Below are positions 35,507-44,181 of a DNA stretch of 64,000 nucleotides, one piece after another; the stretch's first letter is position 1; each line of letters opens with the position of its first letter. Below the pieces are notes generated by a model. It saw only the letters and a list, made by a program, of their open reading frames with translations, searched no databases and was not told where the DNA came from. The DNA is from CAWDMN01 sp963803155 (GTDB taxonomy: Bacteria; Acidobacteriota; Terriglobia; Versatilivoradales; Versatilivoraceae), in assembly GCA_963803155.1 (NCBI GenBank), contig CAWDMN010000022.1, positions 9,444 through 73,443 on the forward strand, in the 5' to 3' direction. The translations under genes were made by a program, and so were the position numbers.

Positions 35507-37228
35507 ATGAAAATGTGGCTTAATCTCAGACTGACGGCAGCCGGAGCCGGAACATTTCTGCTCTCCTCCTTTCTGGTCTCCCAGCAGGCCCCTCCACAAA
35601 CCGGAACCGCTTCCATCGGCGGACGAGTTACCTTTGGCAAGGATCCCGCGGTGGGAGTAGTGGTGGCCGCTCAACGAACGTTGCAGCAGGGCGAGTCAAT
35701 CGTTTTGGAACCAACCTCAGTCCAGGCTGTTACGGATAGCGATGGATCTTACCTTTTGTCGGGTCTAAAACCGGGGAGCTATAAGGTTCGGCCCTTTGCC
35801 GCGGGATCAGTTAATGCCGCTGATGTGCCCCTCTTTTCCATGGAAAAAACCCGGCCTGAAAAGACCGTCCACCTGGAAGAAGGAGACCGGATTACCGGAA
35901 TTGATTTTTCTTTGTCTTCCGGAGGAGTAATATCCGGCCGCATCGTCGACACCGACGGCTGGCCAATCGTGGCCAAGAGAATGCGTCTCTTCCCCGAAAA
36001 TGTGCCAAGGCAGATTCCCCGACAATATTCCTCCCCGGTGCTCACCAATGATGGGACCGATGACCGGGGGATGTACCGATTGTTTGGAGTTCCGCCGGGA
36101 CGCTACTGTGTAGGGGTGGGGGAAATCTCCGCGGATGGCAGGCGGGGTTCCGCCACTCCAATGGATTTTCCCATGCCGGTCACCTACTATCCCGGCGTGG
36201 CGGACCTTTCCCAAGCCACCTTGGTGGAAGTGGCTGAAGGACGGGAGACAGCCAATATAGATTTCAAGGTGTCCCGCTTTTTGCAGGGCTATCGCATCAG
36301 TGGATTCATGCGCGAAGCGGATTCGAACCAACCGGTTCCCAACCTGGCTTTTTTGATTTATCAGGTAGATGAGAATGCCAGGCCCCGAGGACGTTCCGGT
36401 TTTGGGAAGGCTGGAGGCAATGGGGAATTCGAGCTGGGAGGGCTCTCTCCCGGCAAATATGAGCTGACGCTTGGACCCTCGCTGGATGCCAGTTATAGCG
36501 CCGATCCGGTTCCGTTCGAAATCGTGGATCAGGATTTGAAGGACTTGATTCTGCAACTCCGACGCGGCGACGCGGCCATCAGCGGCCAGGTGATTCTGGA
36601 AGGAACGGATCCTGCCGAGGTTTCCGCAAAACTGCGCGCCCTGGAATTGCGTGCCCTTATCCTGCAGAATCATGCTGGAAGTGAGCGCCGCACGCCGCTG
36701 GCCGCGGATGGCACCTTTTCCCTGCAGGGGCTCCCCCCCGGCAGGATCGAATTCAGCCTGAGTTCCAACGATTTCTCTCTAGGACATTATGAATTTAACG
36801 GCCCGCCCGGCAATTATCTGCTGGAAGGATTCCCTCTTCAGGTGGGGGAGCGCCTGGCGGGCTTGAAGCTTTTTTTTGTGGAAGGAAAGGGCACGTTGAT
36901 CGGAGTGATTCACACCAAAGCAGGCCCGCTACCCGCGAATATGGAATGTTATATCCAGCCAGAAACTGAGACTTTGACTGGTTTTATTTTGGGGACCGAA
37001 ACTGATGCTCGCGGGATGTTCCGTCTGGAGGGACTCCCTCCGGGCGAACTGCTGCTTCACATTTATCCCTCTTTGGCTGAGGCAAGTGGCGGCCCTTCAA
37101 AAGGGCCGCGTTTCCAGGAAATCCAACAGCGGGTTACGATCCGCCCCAGGCAGGAGACCCGCGTCGAAGCTGTCATTGAGCTGGTGCCCGAGAAAAAGGA
37201 GAAGCCGGCTGGTGCTGATAATCCCTAG
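35507..37228 (+). CDS. Secreted carboxypeptidase-regulatory-like repeat protein, paralogue 1
   Basis: A 573-residue exported protein with an N-terminal signal sequence (MKMWLNLRLTAAGAGTFLLS) and then serial beta-sandwich (CarboxypepD_reg/SdrD-B-like) modules. Typical module ends are DGSYLLSGLKPGSYKVRPFA, DRGMYRLFGVPPGRYCVGVG and NGEFELGGLSPGKYELTLG. No catalytic domain, TonB plug or LPxTG is present. It ends VIELVPEKKEKPAGADNP. The start at 35507 was chosen for the leader; the Shine-Dalgarno is weak. It is the first of three tandem paralogues and 25 bases before the second. Binding of surface glycans or proteins is possible but inferred. Confidence 0.85.
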   Translation: MKMWLNLRLTAAGAGTFLLSSFLVSQQAPPQTGTASIGGRVTFGKDPAVGVVVAAQRTLQQGESIVLEPTSVQAVTDSDGSYLLSGLKPGSYKVRPFAAGSVNAADVPLFSMEKTRPEKTVHLEEGDRITGIDFSLSSGGVISGRIVDTDGWPIVAKRMRLFPENVPRQIPRQYSSPVLTNDGTDDRGMYRLFGVPPGRYCVGVGEISADGRRGSATPMDFPMPVTYYPGVADLSQATLVEVAEGRETANIDFKVSRFLQGYRISGFMREADSNQPVPNLAFLIYQVDENARPRGRSGFGKAGGNGEFELGGLSPGKYELTLGPSLDASYSADPVPFEIVDQDLKDLILQLRRGDAAISGQVILEGTDPAEVSAKLRALELRALILQNHAGSERRTPLAADGTFSLQGLPPGRIEFSLSSNDFSLGHYEFNGPPGNYLLEGFPLQVGERLAGLKLFFVEGKGTLIGVIHTKAGPLPANMECYIQPETETLTGFILGTETDARGMFRLEGLPPGELLLHIYPSLAEASGGPSKGPRFQEIQQRVTIRPRQETRVEAVIELVPEKKEKPAGADNP

Positions 37229-37253
37229 ACAAACGTGGAATAAGAGAAAATTG

Positions 37254-39146
37254 ATGCTGTATCTTTTTCGCCTCATCCTGGGAAATTGTCTTGTGGCCGG
37301 CTTGGCGCTTTCCGGACCTCTTGGCGCTCAGGCTCCGCCTTCGGCGGCAGGCGGCTCGGGGGCAATCAGAGGTAAGGTTTTGGCCGAAAATGGGCGTGGA
37401 GTGCCGCAAGCGGCTGTTTATCTCCGCAGGGCGGGAGATGCGCCGGATGCCATGCGATGGACGAACAGCGATACCGAGGGGAATTTTCATTTCGACTCAT
37501 TGGCGTTTTCCCAACAAGGAACTCCACCGGCTGGCACTGCTTCGATCAGCGGACATGTGACCATTGGCAAAGATCCCGCGGTGGGAGTGCTAGTGGCCGC
37601 ACAGCGGGAATTGCAGCACGGTGAGCCCATTGTTTTGGAAACCGTTGCCGCCCAGGCCTACACGGATAGTGAGGGATCTTATCTTTTATCCGGATTGAAA
37701 GCTGGAAGTTATAATGTTCGGCCCTTTGCCGCGGGATTTGTCAATGCCGAAAATGTGCCTGTCTATCACATGACAAAAACCCGGTCCGAAAGGACCATTC
37801 ACCTGGAAGAAGGAGATCGTGTTGCCGCGATTGATTTTGCCTTGTCCCCGGGAGGCGTTATCTTCGGCCGCATCGTTGATACGGACGGTTGGCCGGTAGC
37901 GGCCAAGCAGGTTCACTTGACTATGGATGTTGAAAAGAGACAAGTGGAGGTTTTTTTATCTTCTTTCTCCCGCACCGACGATCGGGGAATGTACCGGCTG
38001 TTTGGAGTTCCGCCTGGACACTATTATTTGAGCGTGGGAGAAATCTCCTCAGACGCAGGTGGGGGCCATATCAGTCCGATGGATCCTCCCATGCCTGTTA
38101 CTTATTATCCGGGGGTGGCGGCCACCGCCCAGGCCACGATGGTGGAAGTGGCCGAAAGCCGCGAAACGTCAGGCATTGATTTCAAGGCCGCTCGCATTTT
38201 GCAGGGATATCGTGTCAGCGGATTTATGCGGGAGGCAGAATCTGAGCAGCCGGTGCCCAACCAGAGGTTCTTAATTTCTCCGGTAGATGAAAGGGGGAGA
38301 ACCCCTGGACCTTCTGCATATGGGATGGCTGGTGGCAATGGAGAATTTGAGCAAGGGGGGCTTTCGCCAGGGAAATATATACTGGCGCTCAGTTCATCGG
38401 AGGATGCAATTTATAGCGCCGATCCGGTTCCATTCGAGATTCAGGACCAGGATATAAAGGATTTGATTCTCCGGCTCCGTCGTGGCGATGGGGAAATCAG
38501 CGGACAGGTGGTCCTCGAAGAGCTGACCCCTGCCGAGGCTGCCGCGCAACTGCGGACCCTGGAATTGCGTGCCGAGATCAGACAAGAGAGGACTGAAATG
38601 TGGAGGGTGACGGTGCTGGCTGCAGACGGCTCTTTTTCCATGCTAGGGCTCCCTCCAGGCAAAATCCTTTTCAGCTTGAATTCCAATGACTTTTCTCTAA
38701 CGCGTTATGAATTCAACGGTCCGCCCGGCAATTATCTGCTGGCAGGGTTTCCCCTGGAGCCGGGAGGACGCATCGGAGACTTGAAGCTTTATTTTGTGGC
38801 AGGAAAGGGGACTCTGACAGGCATAGTCCGGACCAAGACGGGGCCCCTGCCTGTGGGAGTCAAATGCGAGTTAATGCCTATCTATGAAAATAGTCTCAAC
38901 TATATTTTCCCCACGGAGACCGATGATCGTGGAATGTTCCGTTTTGAAGGGCTCCCTCCGGGCGAGGTGATTCTTCATATTTATCCCTCTTATGCCACCA
39001 CAAGTACCGCCCCTTCGAAAGAGCCGGGGTTCCGGGAAATCCAGCAGCGGATTACGATCCATCCCCGGCAAGAGACCCGCCTCGAAGCTGTCATTGAGCT
39101 AGTGCCTGAGAAAAGGGAGGAGCCTTCTGATGTCGACAATCCTTAG
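37254..39146 (+). CDS. Secreted carboxypeptidase-regulatory-like protein, chimeric paralogue 2
   Basis: A 630-residue exported protein. The first about 83 residues (signal peptide, LALSGPLGAQAPPSA, then GVPQAAVYLRRAGDAPDAMR) are nearly identical to the N terminus of paralogue 3. From about 37,505 onward the sequence follows paralogue 1 (TASISGHVTIGKDPAVGVLV and the rest, including the VIELVPEKREEPSDVDNP tail). The gene therefore joins two different parents, with the join at NFHFDSLA/FSQQGTPP. It consists of the same beta-sandwich modules throughout. The start is an ATG 25 bases after paralogue 1. It is inferred to have arisen by recombination between tandem copies. Confidence 0.85.
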   Translation: MLYLFRLILGNCLVAGLALSGPLGAQAPPSAAGGSGAIRGKVLAENGRGVPQAAVYLRRAGDAPDAMRWTNSDTEGNFHFDSLAFSQQGTPPAGTASISGHVTIGKDPAVGVLVAAQRELQHGEPIVLETVAAQAYTDSEGSYLLSGLKAGSYNVRPFAAGFVNAENVPVYHMTKTRSERTIHLEEGDRVAAIDFALSPGGVIFGRIVDTDGWPVAAKQVHLTMDVEKRQVEVFLSSFSRTDDRGMYRLFGVPPGHYYLSVGEISSDAGGGHISPMDPPMPVTYYPGVAATAQATMVEVAESRETSGIDFKAARILQGYRVSGFMREAESEQPVPNQRFLISPVDERGRTPGPSAYGMAGGNGEFEQGGLSPGKYILALSSSEDAIYSADPVPFEIQDQDIKDLILRLRRGDGEISGQVVLEELTPAEAAAQLRTLELRAEIRQERTEMWRVTVLAADGSFSMLGLPPGKILFSLNSNDFSLTRYEFNGPPGNYLLAGFPLEPGGRIGDLKLYFVAGKGTLTGIVRTKTGPLPVGVKCELMPIYENSLNYIFPTETDDRGMFRFEGLPPGEVILHIYPSYATTSTAPSKEPGFREIQQRITIHPRQETRLEAVIELVPEKREEPSDVDNP

Positions 39147-39243
39147 GCGCATATGGAACAAGAAAAAATGGATGTCGCACTTTTGGCTCTCCCTGGAAAA
39201 TCCCAAATGTAGGGCGCTTTTATTAAAGCGCCATAAGCTGAGA

Positions 39244-39276
39244 TTTTCATCCTCTTGTTGTGCCAGCCGCGCCAGC
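39244..39276 (-). repeat. Inverted copy of the TGCCAGCGCGGCTGGC repeat before paralogue 3
   Basis: On the minus strand this reads TGCTGGCGCGGCTGGCACAA then CAAGAGGATGAAAATC, matching the two copies near 25.0-25.2 kb. It sits immediately before the start codon of paralogue 3. Confidence 0.65.
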
Positions 39277-40989
39277 ATGCGGAAATTATTAGGAATATGC
39301 ACCCTGATTGGCTTGGCGCTTTCCGGTCCTCTTGGCGCTCAGGCTCCGCCTTCGGCGACAGGCGGCTCGGGAGCAATCAGGGGAAGGATTTTGGCTGAAA
39401 ATGGGCGTGGAGTGCCGCAAGCGGCTGTTTATCTCCGCAGGGCGGGAGATGCGCCGGATGCCATGCGATGGACGAACAGCGATACCGAGGGAAATTTCCA
39501 TTTCGACTCATTGGCGGAGGGGGCCTTTCACTTGACCGCCAGTTTTCCTGGATACGTCATGGCGGAAGAAACCCTCAGCGGGAAAACGGAATCCTTGCTC
39601 TATTACCCGGGTGATTTTGCCTCCCTTTCGATTGTCAAAGGAGGAGTGATCACCGGCCTGGTGACCGATGCCGCCGGCAACCCGGCTGTCAGCGCCCATG
39701 TGGAAGCACGACCTTTGGAAAGGGGACCGCGGGAATTCCCTCCCAGGTCATTTCCATTTAATACCGATGACCGGGGAGTATTCCGGATTTATGGCCTGCA
39801 TTCTGGGAACTATTATGTGAGCGCCGGCGGCAGCAGTAATAATTACATGTTTTCCGCCTATGATGGAATTGCGCCCTCTTTTTATTCGGCGGAAGCGGAG
39901 GGGATTCCCTCCCGTCTGGAGGTCAAAACAGGACTGGAAATTTCCGGGATCGATATCCGTTTGCGCGGGGATTTCGGCCATTCGATTCGTGGCGTAGTGG
40001 CGATTGCCCCATCTCTTAAAAGTGCCACGATGTGGGCTGAGATCCATCTGATCCACGCGGAAACCGGAATCTTGGAGAAGATTGCTTCAACCTCTCAGGA
40101 ATTCAATGCCTGGAAATTCACACTCTCGCATGTTCCGGATGGAAATTACTTCCTGCTGGCCTTGACGGGATGGGCATCGGAACCGCCAGGCGCCTCGGAC
40201 CCTTTTCCCCTTTCCGTCCGCGCCCAGGATGTCGGCAATGTCAAGCTGGTTTTAAATCCGCTGGGAACCTTGACTGGGAGAGTCGTGGTGCAGCCGCTGG
40301 AAACCGGCGCCGACTGTCCCGTCTTCAATCCGCGAGGGATGAAAGCCTTGGTCCTTTCAACCCTCCGGCTGACGGAGCGAAAAGAGAGGGTCATTCTGGA
40401 TTCCTATTTCCCCGCTAAGGCTGAGACCGTGGTCGATGCCAAAGGCAATTTCCAACTGGCGGGACTATCTGCGGGCAACCATTTTTTGCGCGTGCATCTC
40501 CCTTCTCCCGCACTCTACCTCAAATCTATCCTCCCCTCGGCTATTCCCGCCACTGGAGCCAAAGCAGCCGCATCCAAATTGATTTTTCCGATTCGAAGCG
40601 GCCAGGCTGGAGATCCGATTCAAATCACTCTGGCCCAGGGGGCTGCGGAAATCTCCGGCAAATTGACCGCCTCTGAAGGGAAGACGGGAGAGTCGGGTAG
40701 TTTCAGAATTTTTTTGGTCCCCGTGGAGCAAGAAGCCGCGGATAACATCCTTCGTTATGCCGAAACACGGTCGGACGGCGATGGAAAGTTTGTTTTGCGC
40801 AACCTTGTCCCGGGGACTTATTGGCTGTTGACGTGGCCGGAAGCTAATCATCCTGGCTCAGCCAGGGAATTGCCTTCTTACTTTTCCGCCCCCTTCCGCC
40901 AGAAACTGCGCCAGGCGGTGGCCCAAGAACCTTCAATCACGCTGAAACCTTGTCAATCTCTGGCCAATGTTGTTTTAAGGATTCCATAA
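39277..40989 (+). CDS. Secreted carboxypeptidase-regulatory-like protein, paralogue 3
   Basis: A 570-residue exported protein. The signal peptide starts MRKLLGICTLIGLALSG, and the first module is shared with paralogue 2 (GAIRGRILAENGRGVPQAAV). Beyond LSFDSLA-like residue 85 it diverges from paralogues 1 and 2 but keeps the fold pattern (AGNPAVSAHVEARPLERG, DRGVFRIYGLHSGNYYVSAG, DGKFVLRNLVPGTYWLLTW). The upstream in-frame extension to 39130 overlaps the repeat and lacks a leader, so it was not used. It is followed after 63 bases by the ADOP permease. The function is unknown; surface location is inferred from the leader and modules. Confidence 0.82.
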   Translation: MRKLLGICTLIGLALSGPLGAQAPPSATGGSGAIRGRILAENGRGVPQAAVYLRRAGDAPDAMRWTNSDTEGNFHFDSLAEGAFHLTASFPGYVMAEETLSGKTESLLYYPGDFASLSIVKGGVITGLVTDAAGNPAVSAHVEARPLERGPREFPPRSFPFNTDDRGVFRIYGLHSGNYYVSAGGSSNNYMFSAYDGIAPSFYSAEAEGIPSRLEVKTGLEISGIDIRLRGDFGHSIRGVVAIAPSLKSATMWAEIHLIHAETGILEKIASTSQEFNAWKFTLSHVPDGNYFLLALTGWASEPPGASDPFPLSVRAQDVGNVKLVLNPLGTLTGRVVVQPLETGADCPVFNPRGMKALVLSTLRLTERKERVILDSYFPAKAETVVDAKGNFQLAGLSAGNHFLRVHLPSPALYLKSILPSAIPATGAKAAASKLIFPIRSGQAGDPIQITLAQGAAEISGKLTASEGKTGESGSFRIFLVPVEQEAADNILRYAETRSDGDGKFVLRNLVPGTYWLLTWPEANHPGSARELPSYFSAPFRQKLRQAVAQEPSITLKPCQSLANVVLRIP

Positions 40990-41052
40990 GCCCCAACTGA
41001 ATCGGATTGTATCGTGACGGCAAACCGACAACCTCACTTTCAGGGAGGTGCA

Positions 41053-43467
41053 ATGGATACCATCTCCAATGACATCCGTTTTGCTCTCCGCATGCTATCC
41101 AAAGATCCCATCATCACCGCAGTCTGTTTGCTGGCTCTGGCGCTCGTGGGGGGGGTCAACACCTCGATGTTCAGCATCGTAAATGGTGTTTTGTTGCGCT
41201 CCGTGAATTATCCCAACCCAGAGCAACTCCTGCTTCTGCAGGAATCCAATCCAGCGGTTTTTGAAGGGCCATTCCGGGTCTCAGCGGCCAACTTTTTAGA
41301 CTGGAAAAACCAGACAACGATTTTCCAGGATATGGCAGCGGAAAATTTTGCCAGTTTCAATTTGACAGGCCAAGGGGATCCGGAGAAGTTAGAGGCAGAA
41401 TCCGTTACCTCCAATTTATTCCGCACTTTGGGAATTGGAGCGATGAAAGGACGCACTTTTCTCGATGAGGAAGATCAGCCGAATGCGCAGCCGGTGCTCG
41501 TCATCAGCCATGGATTTTGGAAGCGGCGGCTGGGTGGACGGGATGATGTGCTGGGGAAATCCCTTCGCCTAAACGACCGAAACTACACGATCGTGGGCAT
41601 CATGCCGCCTGATTTTCTTTTTCCGCATCGCACAACACAGGTGGAAGTCTGGGTTCCCTTCCAAAATGATGCCCGTTTCCTCATGAAACGCAATGACCGA
41701 ATACTGAGTGTTGTTGCGCGACTCAAGCCCGGCAAGACTATTGAAAATGCCCGTGCGGAATTATCCATGATCGCCAAGAGGCTTAGTCTGCAGTTCCCCG
41801 ACACCAACAGCGGGTGGGGAGTTTACACCGCCAAATTCCAGGATAGCGTGGTAGGAGAGTTCCGAGCCAATCTTTTGATTTTACTCGCGGCAACCGGATT
41901 CCTGTCGTTGATGGCCTCTGCCAATATTGCCAACCTGTTGCTTGCCCATGCATTTAAACGCAGGCGGGAAGTGGCTGTTCGTGTGGCACTGGGGGCGTCC
42001 CGCTTCAGGGTGATCCGGCAATTCCTAATCGAAAATGTCCTGCTCTTCCTGCTCGGTGGCACGTTTAGTCTGCTTGTGGCACATGAGAGCGCCGGTTTTT
42101 TTGCGGCTTCCATCCCTGGTATAGCTTTATGGAAACACCAGATCGGAATTGACTATACTGTCTTAGCGTTTACATTCGGGATTTCTCTGTTTTCCGGATT
42201 GATCTTTGGCCTTATCCCTGCGATTCGAGCCTCTTGCCCCGACATGAACGAACTTCTTAAAGACACGGCCAGTACGGCCAGTGGCAGCCGCAAGAGTCAT
42301 GGCGCTAACCGGTTCCTCATCGTTTTTGAAATCAGCCTGGCAATGGTGCTTCTCATTGGGTCGGGACTTCTCATCAAAAGTTATGTGAGGTTGAGTCAAA
42401 AAAAACTTGGCTACGATCCCCGCAATGTGCTGACCCTGCGAGTCGAATTGCCTGACCCAAAATATCGGGAAGCCGAACGAGTTGCCGCTTTCTATCATGA
42501 AGCCATGCTAAATTTGCAGCGCATTCCCCAGGTAACGGCCGCCGGAATTATAGATACGGCACTCGGAAGCGGGATTTTTACTTCAAGCATATTCATAGAG
42601 TCTCGCCTACCATCTCCCAGCGACTCCCTGCTCAAAGTTAAAACGTGTGTTGCCAGTCGGGGGTATTTTGCCGCACTGGGGATTCCGCTTCTTCGAGGAC
42701 AGTTATTTGCGGAGGAAAAGCAGGGGCCAGATGTGACTGTGATCAGTGAGAAGCTGGCTCGCCGGTATTGGCCGAATGAAGATCCGATCGGGAAACGTGT
42801 AACCTATTATGACCCTCAGACCGGTCCATGGATGACCATTACAGCCGTTGTGGGGGATGTTCGGCAGGAGGAATTTCGGGAAGAATCGCCTGGAACGATT
42901 TATGAGCCCTATTATCAACCCTTGCTACTAGCGGCCACATTTGTTATTCGAGCTCAATTCGATTGCCGCAAGCTGATCCCCACGGCAAAAAGTGCGATCG
43001 GGGAAGCTGACAAAAATCTTCCCATCTTTCAAGTCATGACCATGGAAGATATTCTTTCCGACAGCATTGCCGAACCGCGTTACTACATGGCGCTCTTGAC
43101 CTGTTTTGGCGCGATGGCTGTCCTGTTGGCGGGGGCGGGCATTTATGCCATCGTTGCCCAGTACACACGGCAACGCACGCGCGAAATGGCCATTCGTTTT
43201 GCGGTGGGGGCTGCAGACGCAGACATTGTCCGGCTCCTCCTGAAACAGGGGATGGCCTTGGCATGGAAAGGAATTCTGGCTGGAGTTTTGCTTTCGCTGT
43301 GGCTGACACGCGCTCTCGCCAACTTGCTTTATGGTGTAAGTCCCACGGATCCGATTACCATATGCTCCGCCGCTTCATTTGTAGTCCTAATGATCGCAGT
43401 TGCCAGCCTCATTCCCGCAAGACAAGTCGTCCGGCTCAATCTGGTGGAATCGTTGCGGCATGATTAA
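41053..43467 (+). CDS. ADOP-type MacB/FtsX orphan permease
   Basis: An 804-residue membrane protein with two tandem units. Each has an FtsX-type transmembrane part and a periplasmic MacB core domain (SAANFLDWKNQTTIFQDMAA, ILVISHGFWKRRLGGRDDVLGKSLRLNDRNYTIVGIMP, in pieces). The permease blocks are ANIANLLLAHAFKRRREVAVRVALGAS and YTRQRTREMAIRFAVGAADADIVRL. This duplicated, ATPase-less form is the Acidobacterial duplicated orphan permease. A strong AGGGAGGTG before the ATG at 41053 decides the start over a GTG at 41014. No ATPase partner is encoded nearby. A role in exporting or handling the neighbouring surface proteins is possible. Confidence 0.92.
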   Translation: MDTISNDIRFALRMLSKDPIITAVCLLALALVGGVNTSMFSIVNGVLLRSVNYPNPEQLLLLQESNPAVFEGPFRVSAANFLDWKNQTTIFQDMAAENFASFNLTGQGDPEKLEAESVTSNLFRTLGIGAMKGRTFLDEEDQPNAQPVLVISHGFWKRRLGGRDDVLGKSLRLNDRNYTIVGIMPPDFLFPHRTTQVEVWVPFQNDARFLMKRNDRILSVVARLKPGKTIENARAELSMIAKRLSLQFPDTNSGWGVYTAKFQDSVVGEFRANLLILLAATGFLSLMASANIANLLLAHAFKRRREVAVRVALGASRFRVIRQFLIENVLLFLLGGTFSLLVAHESAGFFAASIPGIALWKHQIGIDYTVLAFTFGISLFSGLIFGLIPAIRASCPDMNELLKDTASTASGSRKSHGANRFLIVFEISLAMVLLIGSGLLIKSYVRLSQKKLGYDPRNVLTLRVELPDPKYREAERVAAFYHEAMLNLQRIPQVTAAGIIDTALGSGIFTSSIFIESRLPSPSDSLLKVKTCVASRGYFAALGIPLLRGQLFAEEKQGPDVTVISEKLARRYWPNEDPIGKRVTYYDPQTGPWMTITAVVGDVRQEEFREESPGTIYEPYYQPLLLAATFVIRAQFDCRKLIPTAKSAIGEADKNLPIFQVMTMEDILSDSIAEPRYYMALLTCFGAMAVLLAGAGIYAIVAQYTRQRTREMAIRFAVGAADADIVRLLLKQGMALAWKGILAGVLLSLWLTRALANLLYGVSPTDPITICSAASFVVLMIAVASLIPARQVVRLNLVESLRHD

Positions 43468-43566
43468 GGTGATTCTTCGTTATTTCCAAGGAGCGTTCAA
43501 GCTGAGACTAATGCATCCACAATTCAGGTGTGAAGTGCATACTCATCGCACATGCCCCCACTCGCA

Positions 43567-43625
43567 CTTCGACAAGCTCAGCACGAGCGGGGATTGGAGT
43601 GCCGCTCATCCTGAGCTTGTCGAAG
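43567..43625. repeat. Inverted repeat CTTCGACAAGCTCAG
   Basis: CTTCGACAAGCTCAG and its complement CTGAGCTTGTCGAAG flank about 30 bases that include partly paired CGAGCGG and CCGCTC. It is a hairpin of a kind dispersed in many bacterial genomes, and it lies in the 345-base gap before the BlaI gene. Confidence 0.75.
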
Positions 43626-43774
43626 GATGAGCGAAATCAGTGGATGGACTCCTTGTTGTTCATCGCAATAGTGAACTCATCATGAAAGCTCATTGGGATA
43701 AGCAAGGCTGGCGGGAAAATTCAATCAGCCAATGGCTGACTTTGCCTTCCCCCTCCGAAGGATCAATTATTTAC

Positions 43775-43812
43775 TTGATTAATTATTTGAATAGTACTAT
43801 TAGAATAGTAAT
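43775..43812 (+). promoter_or_regulatory. BlaI promoter with AATAGTACTATT operator
   Basis: A -35-like TTGATT (43775-43780) is followed at 17 bases by TATTAG (43798-43803). A perfect 12-base palindrome AATAGTACTATT (43790-43801) overlaps this -10, and a third half-site AATAGTA follows at 43804-43810, just before the ATG. No Shine-Dalgarno is visible, so a leaderless start is possible. Autoregulation by BlaI is inferred. Confidence 0.5.
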
Positions 43813-44181
43813 ATGAAACTACAACCTTTAAGTCCGTTGGAACTGGTGGTCATGAGAATCGTCTGGCGATTGAAGAACGCCACCGTAAGGAACGTTTACG
43901 AAATCCTGCTGCGGGAGCGCAAGATCGCCTATACGACGGTCATGACCGTCATGAGCAAGCTGGAGAAGAAAGGCTATTTGGGAAAAGTGCAACAGGAGCG
44001 GGCCTACCTCTACCATGCCTCGAAACCACAAGATCAAGTCATTCGGTCGATGGTGCGGGATTTTGTTGGCCGGGTCTTCGATGGATCGGCCCAGCCCCTC
44101 CTGGTGCATCTGGTGAAGGATAGGAGGCTATCGGAAAAGGACCTGCGTGAGATCACCCGCTTGATCGAGGAGGCCAAATGA
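43813..44181 (+). CDS. blaI-like: BlaI/MecI/CopY family repressor
   Basis: A 122-residue winged-helix repressor (LSPLELVVMRIVWRLKNATV, then YTTVMTVMSKLEKKGYLGKV and YLYHAS in the wing, followed by the dimerisation region MVRDFVGRVFDGSAQPLLVHLV). In this family the membrane M56 protease cleaves or destabilises the repressor on signal. Its stop overlaps the start of the M56 gene by 4 bases (ATGA), so the two are translationally coupled. Targets probably include its own promoter and perhaps the surface-protein operon upstream. Confidence 0.93.
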   Translation: MKLQPLSPLELVVMRIVWRLKNATVRNVYEILLRERKIAYTTVMTVMSKLEKKGYLGKVQQERAYLYHASKPQDQVIRSMVRDFVGRVFDGSAQPLLVHLVKDRRLSEKDLREITRLIEEAK

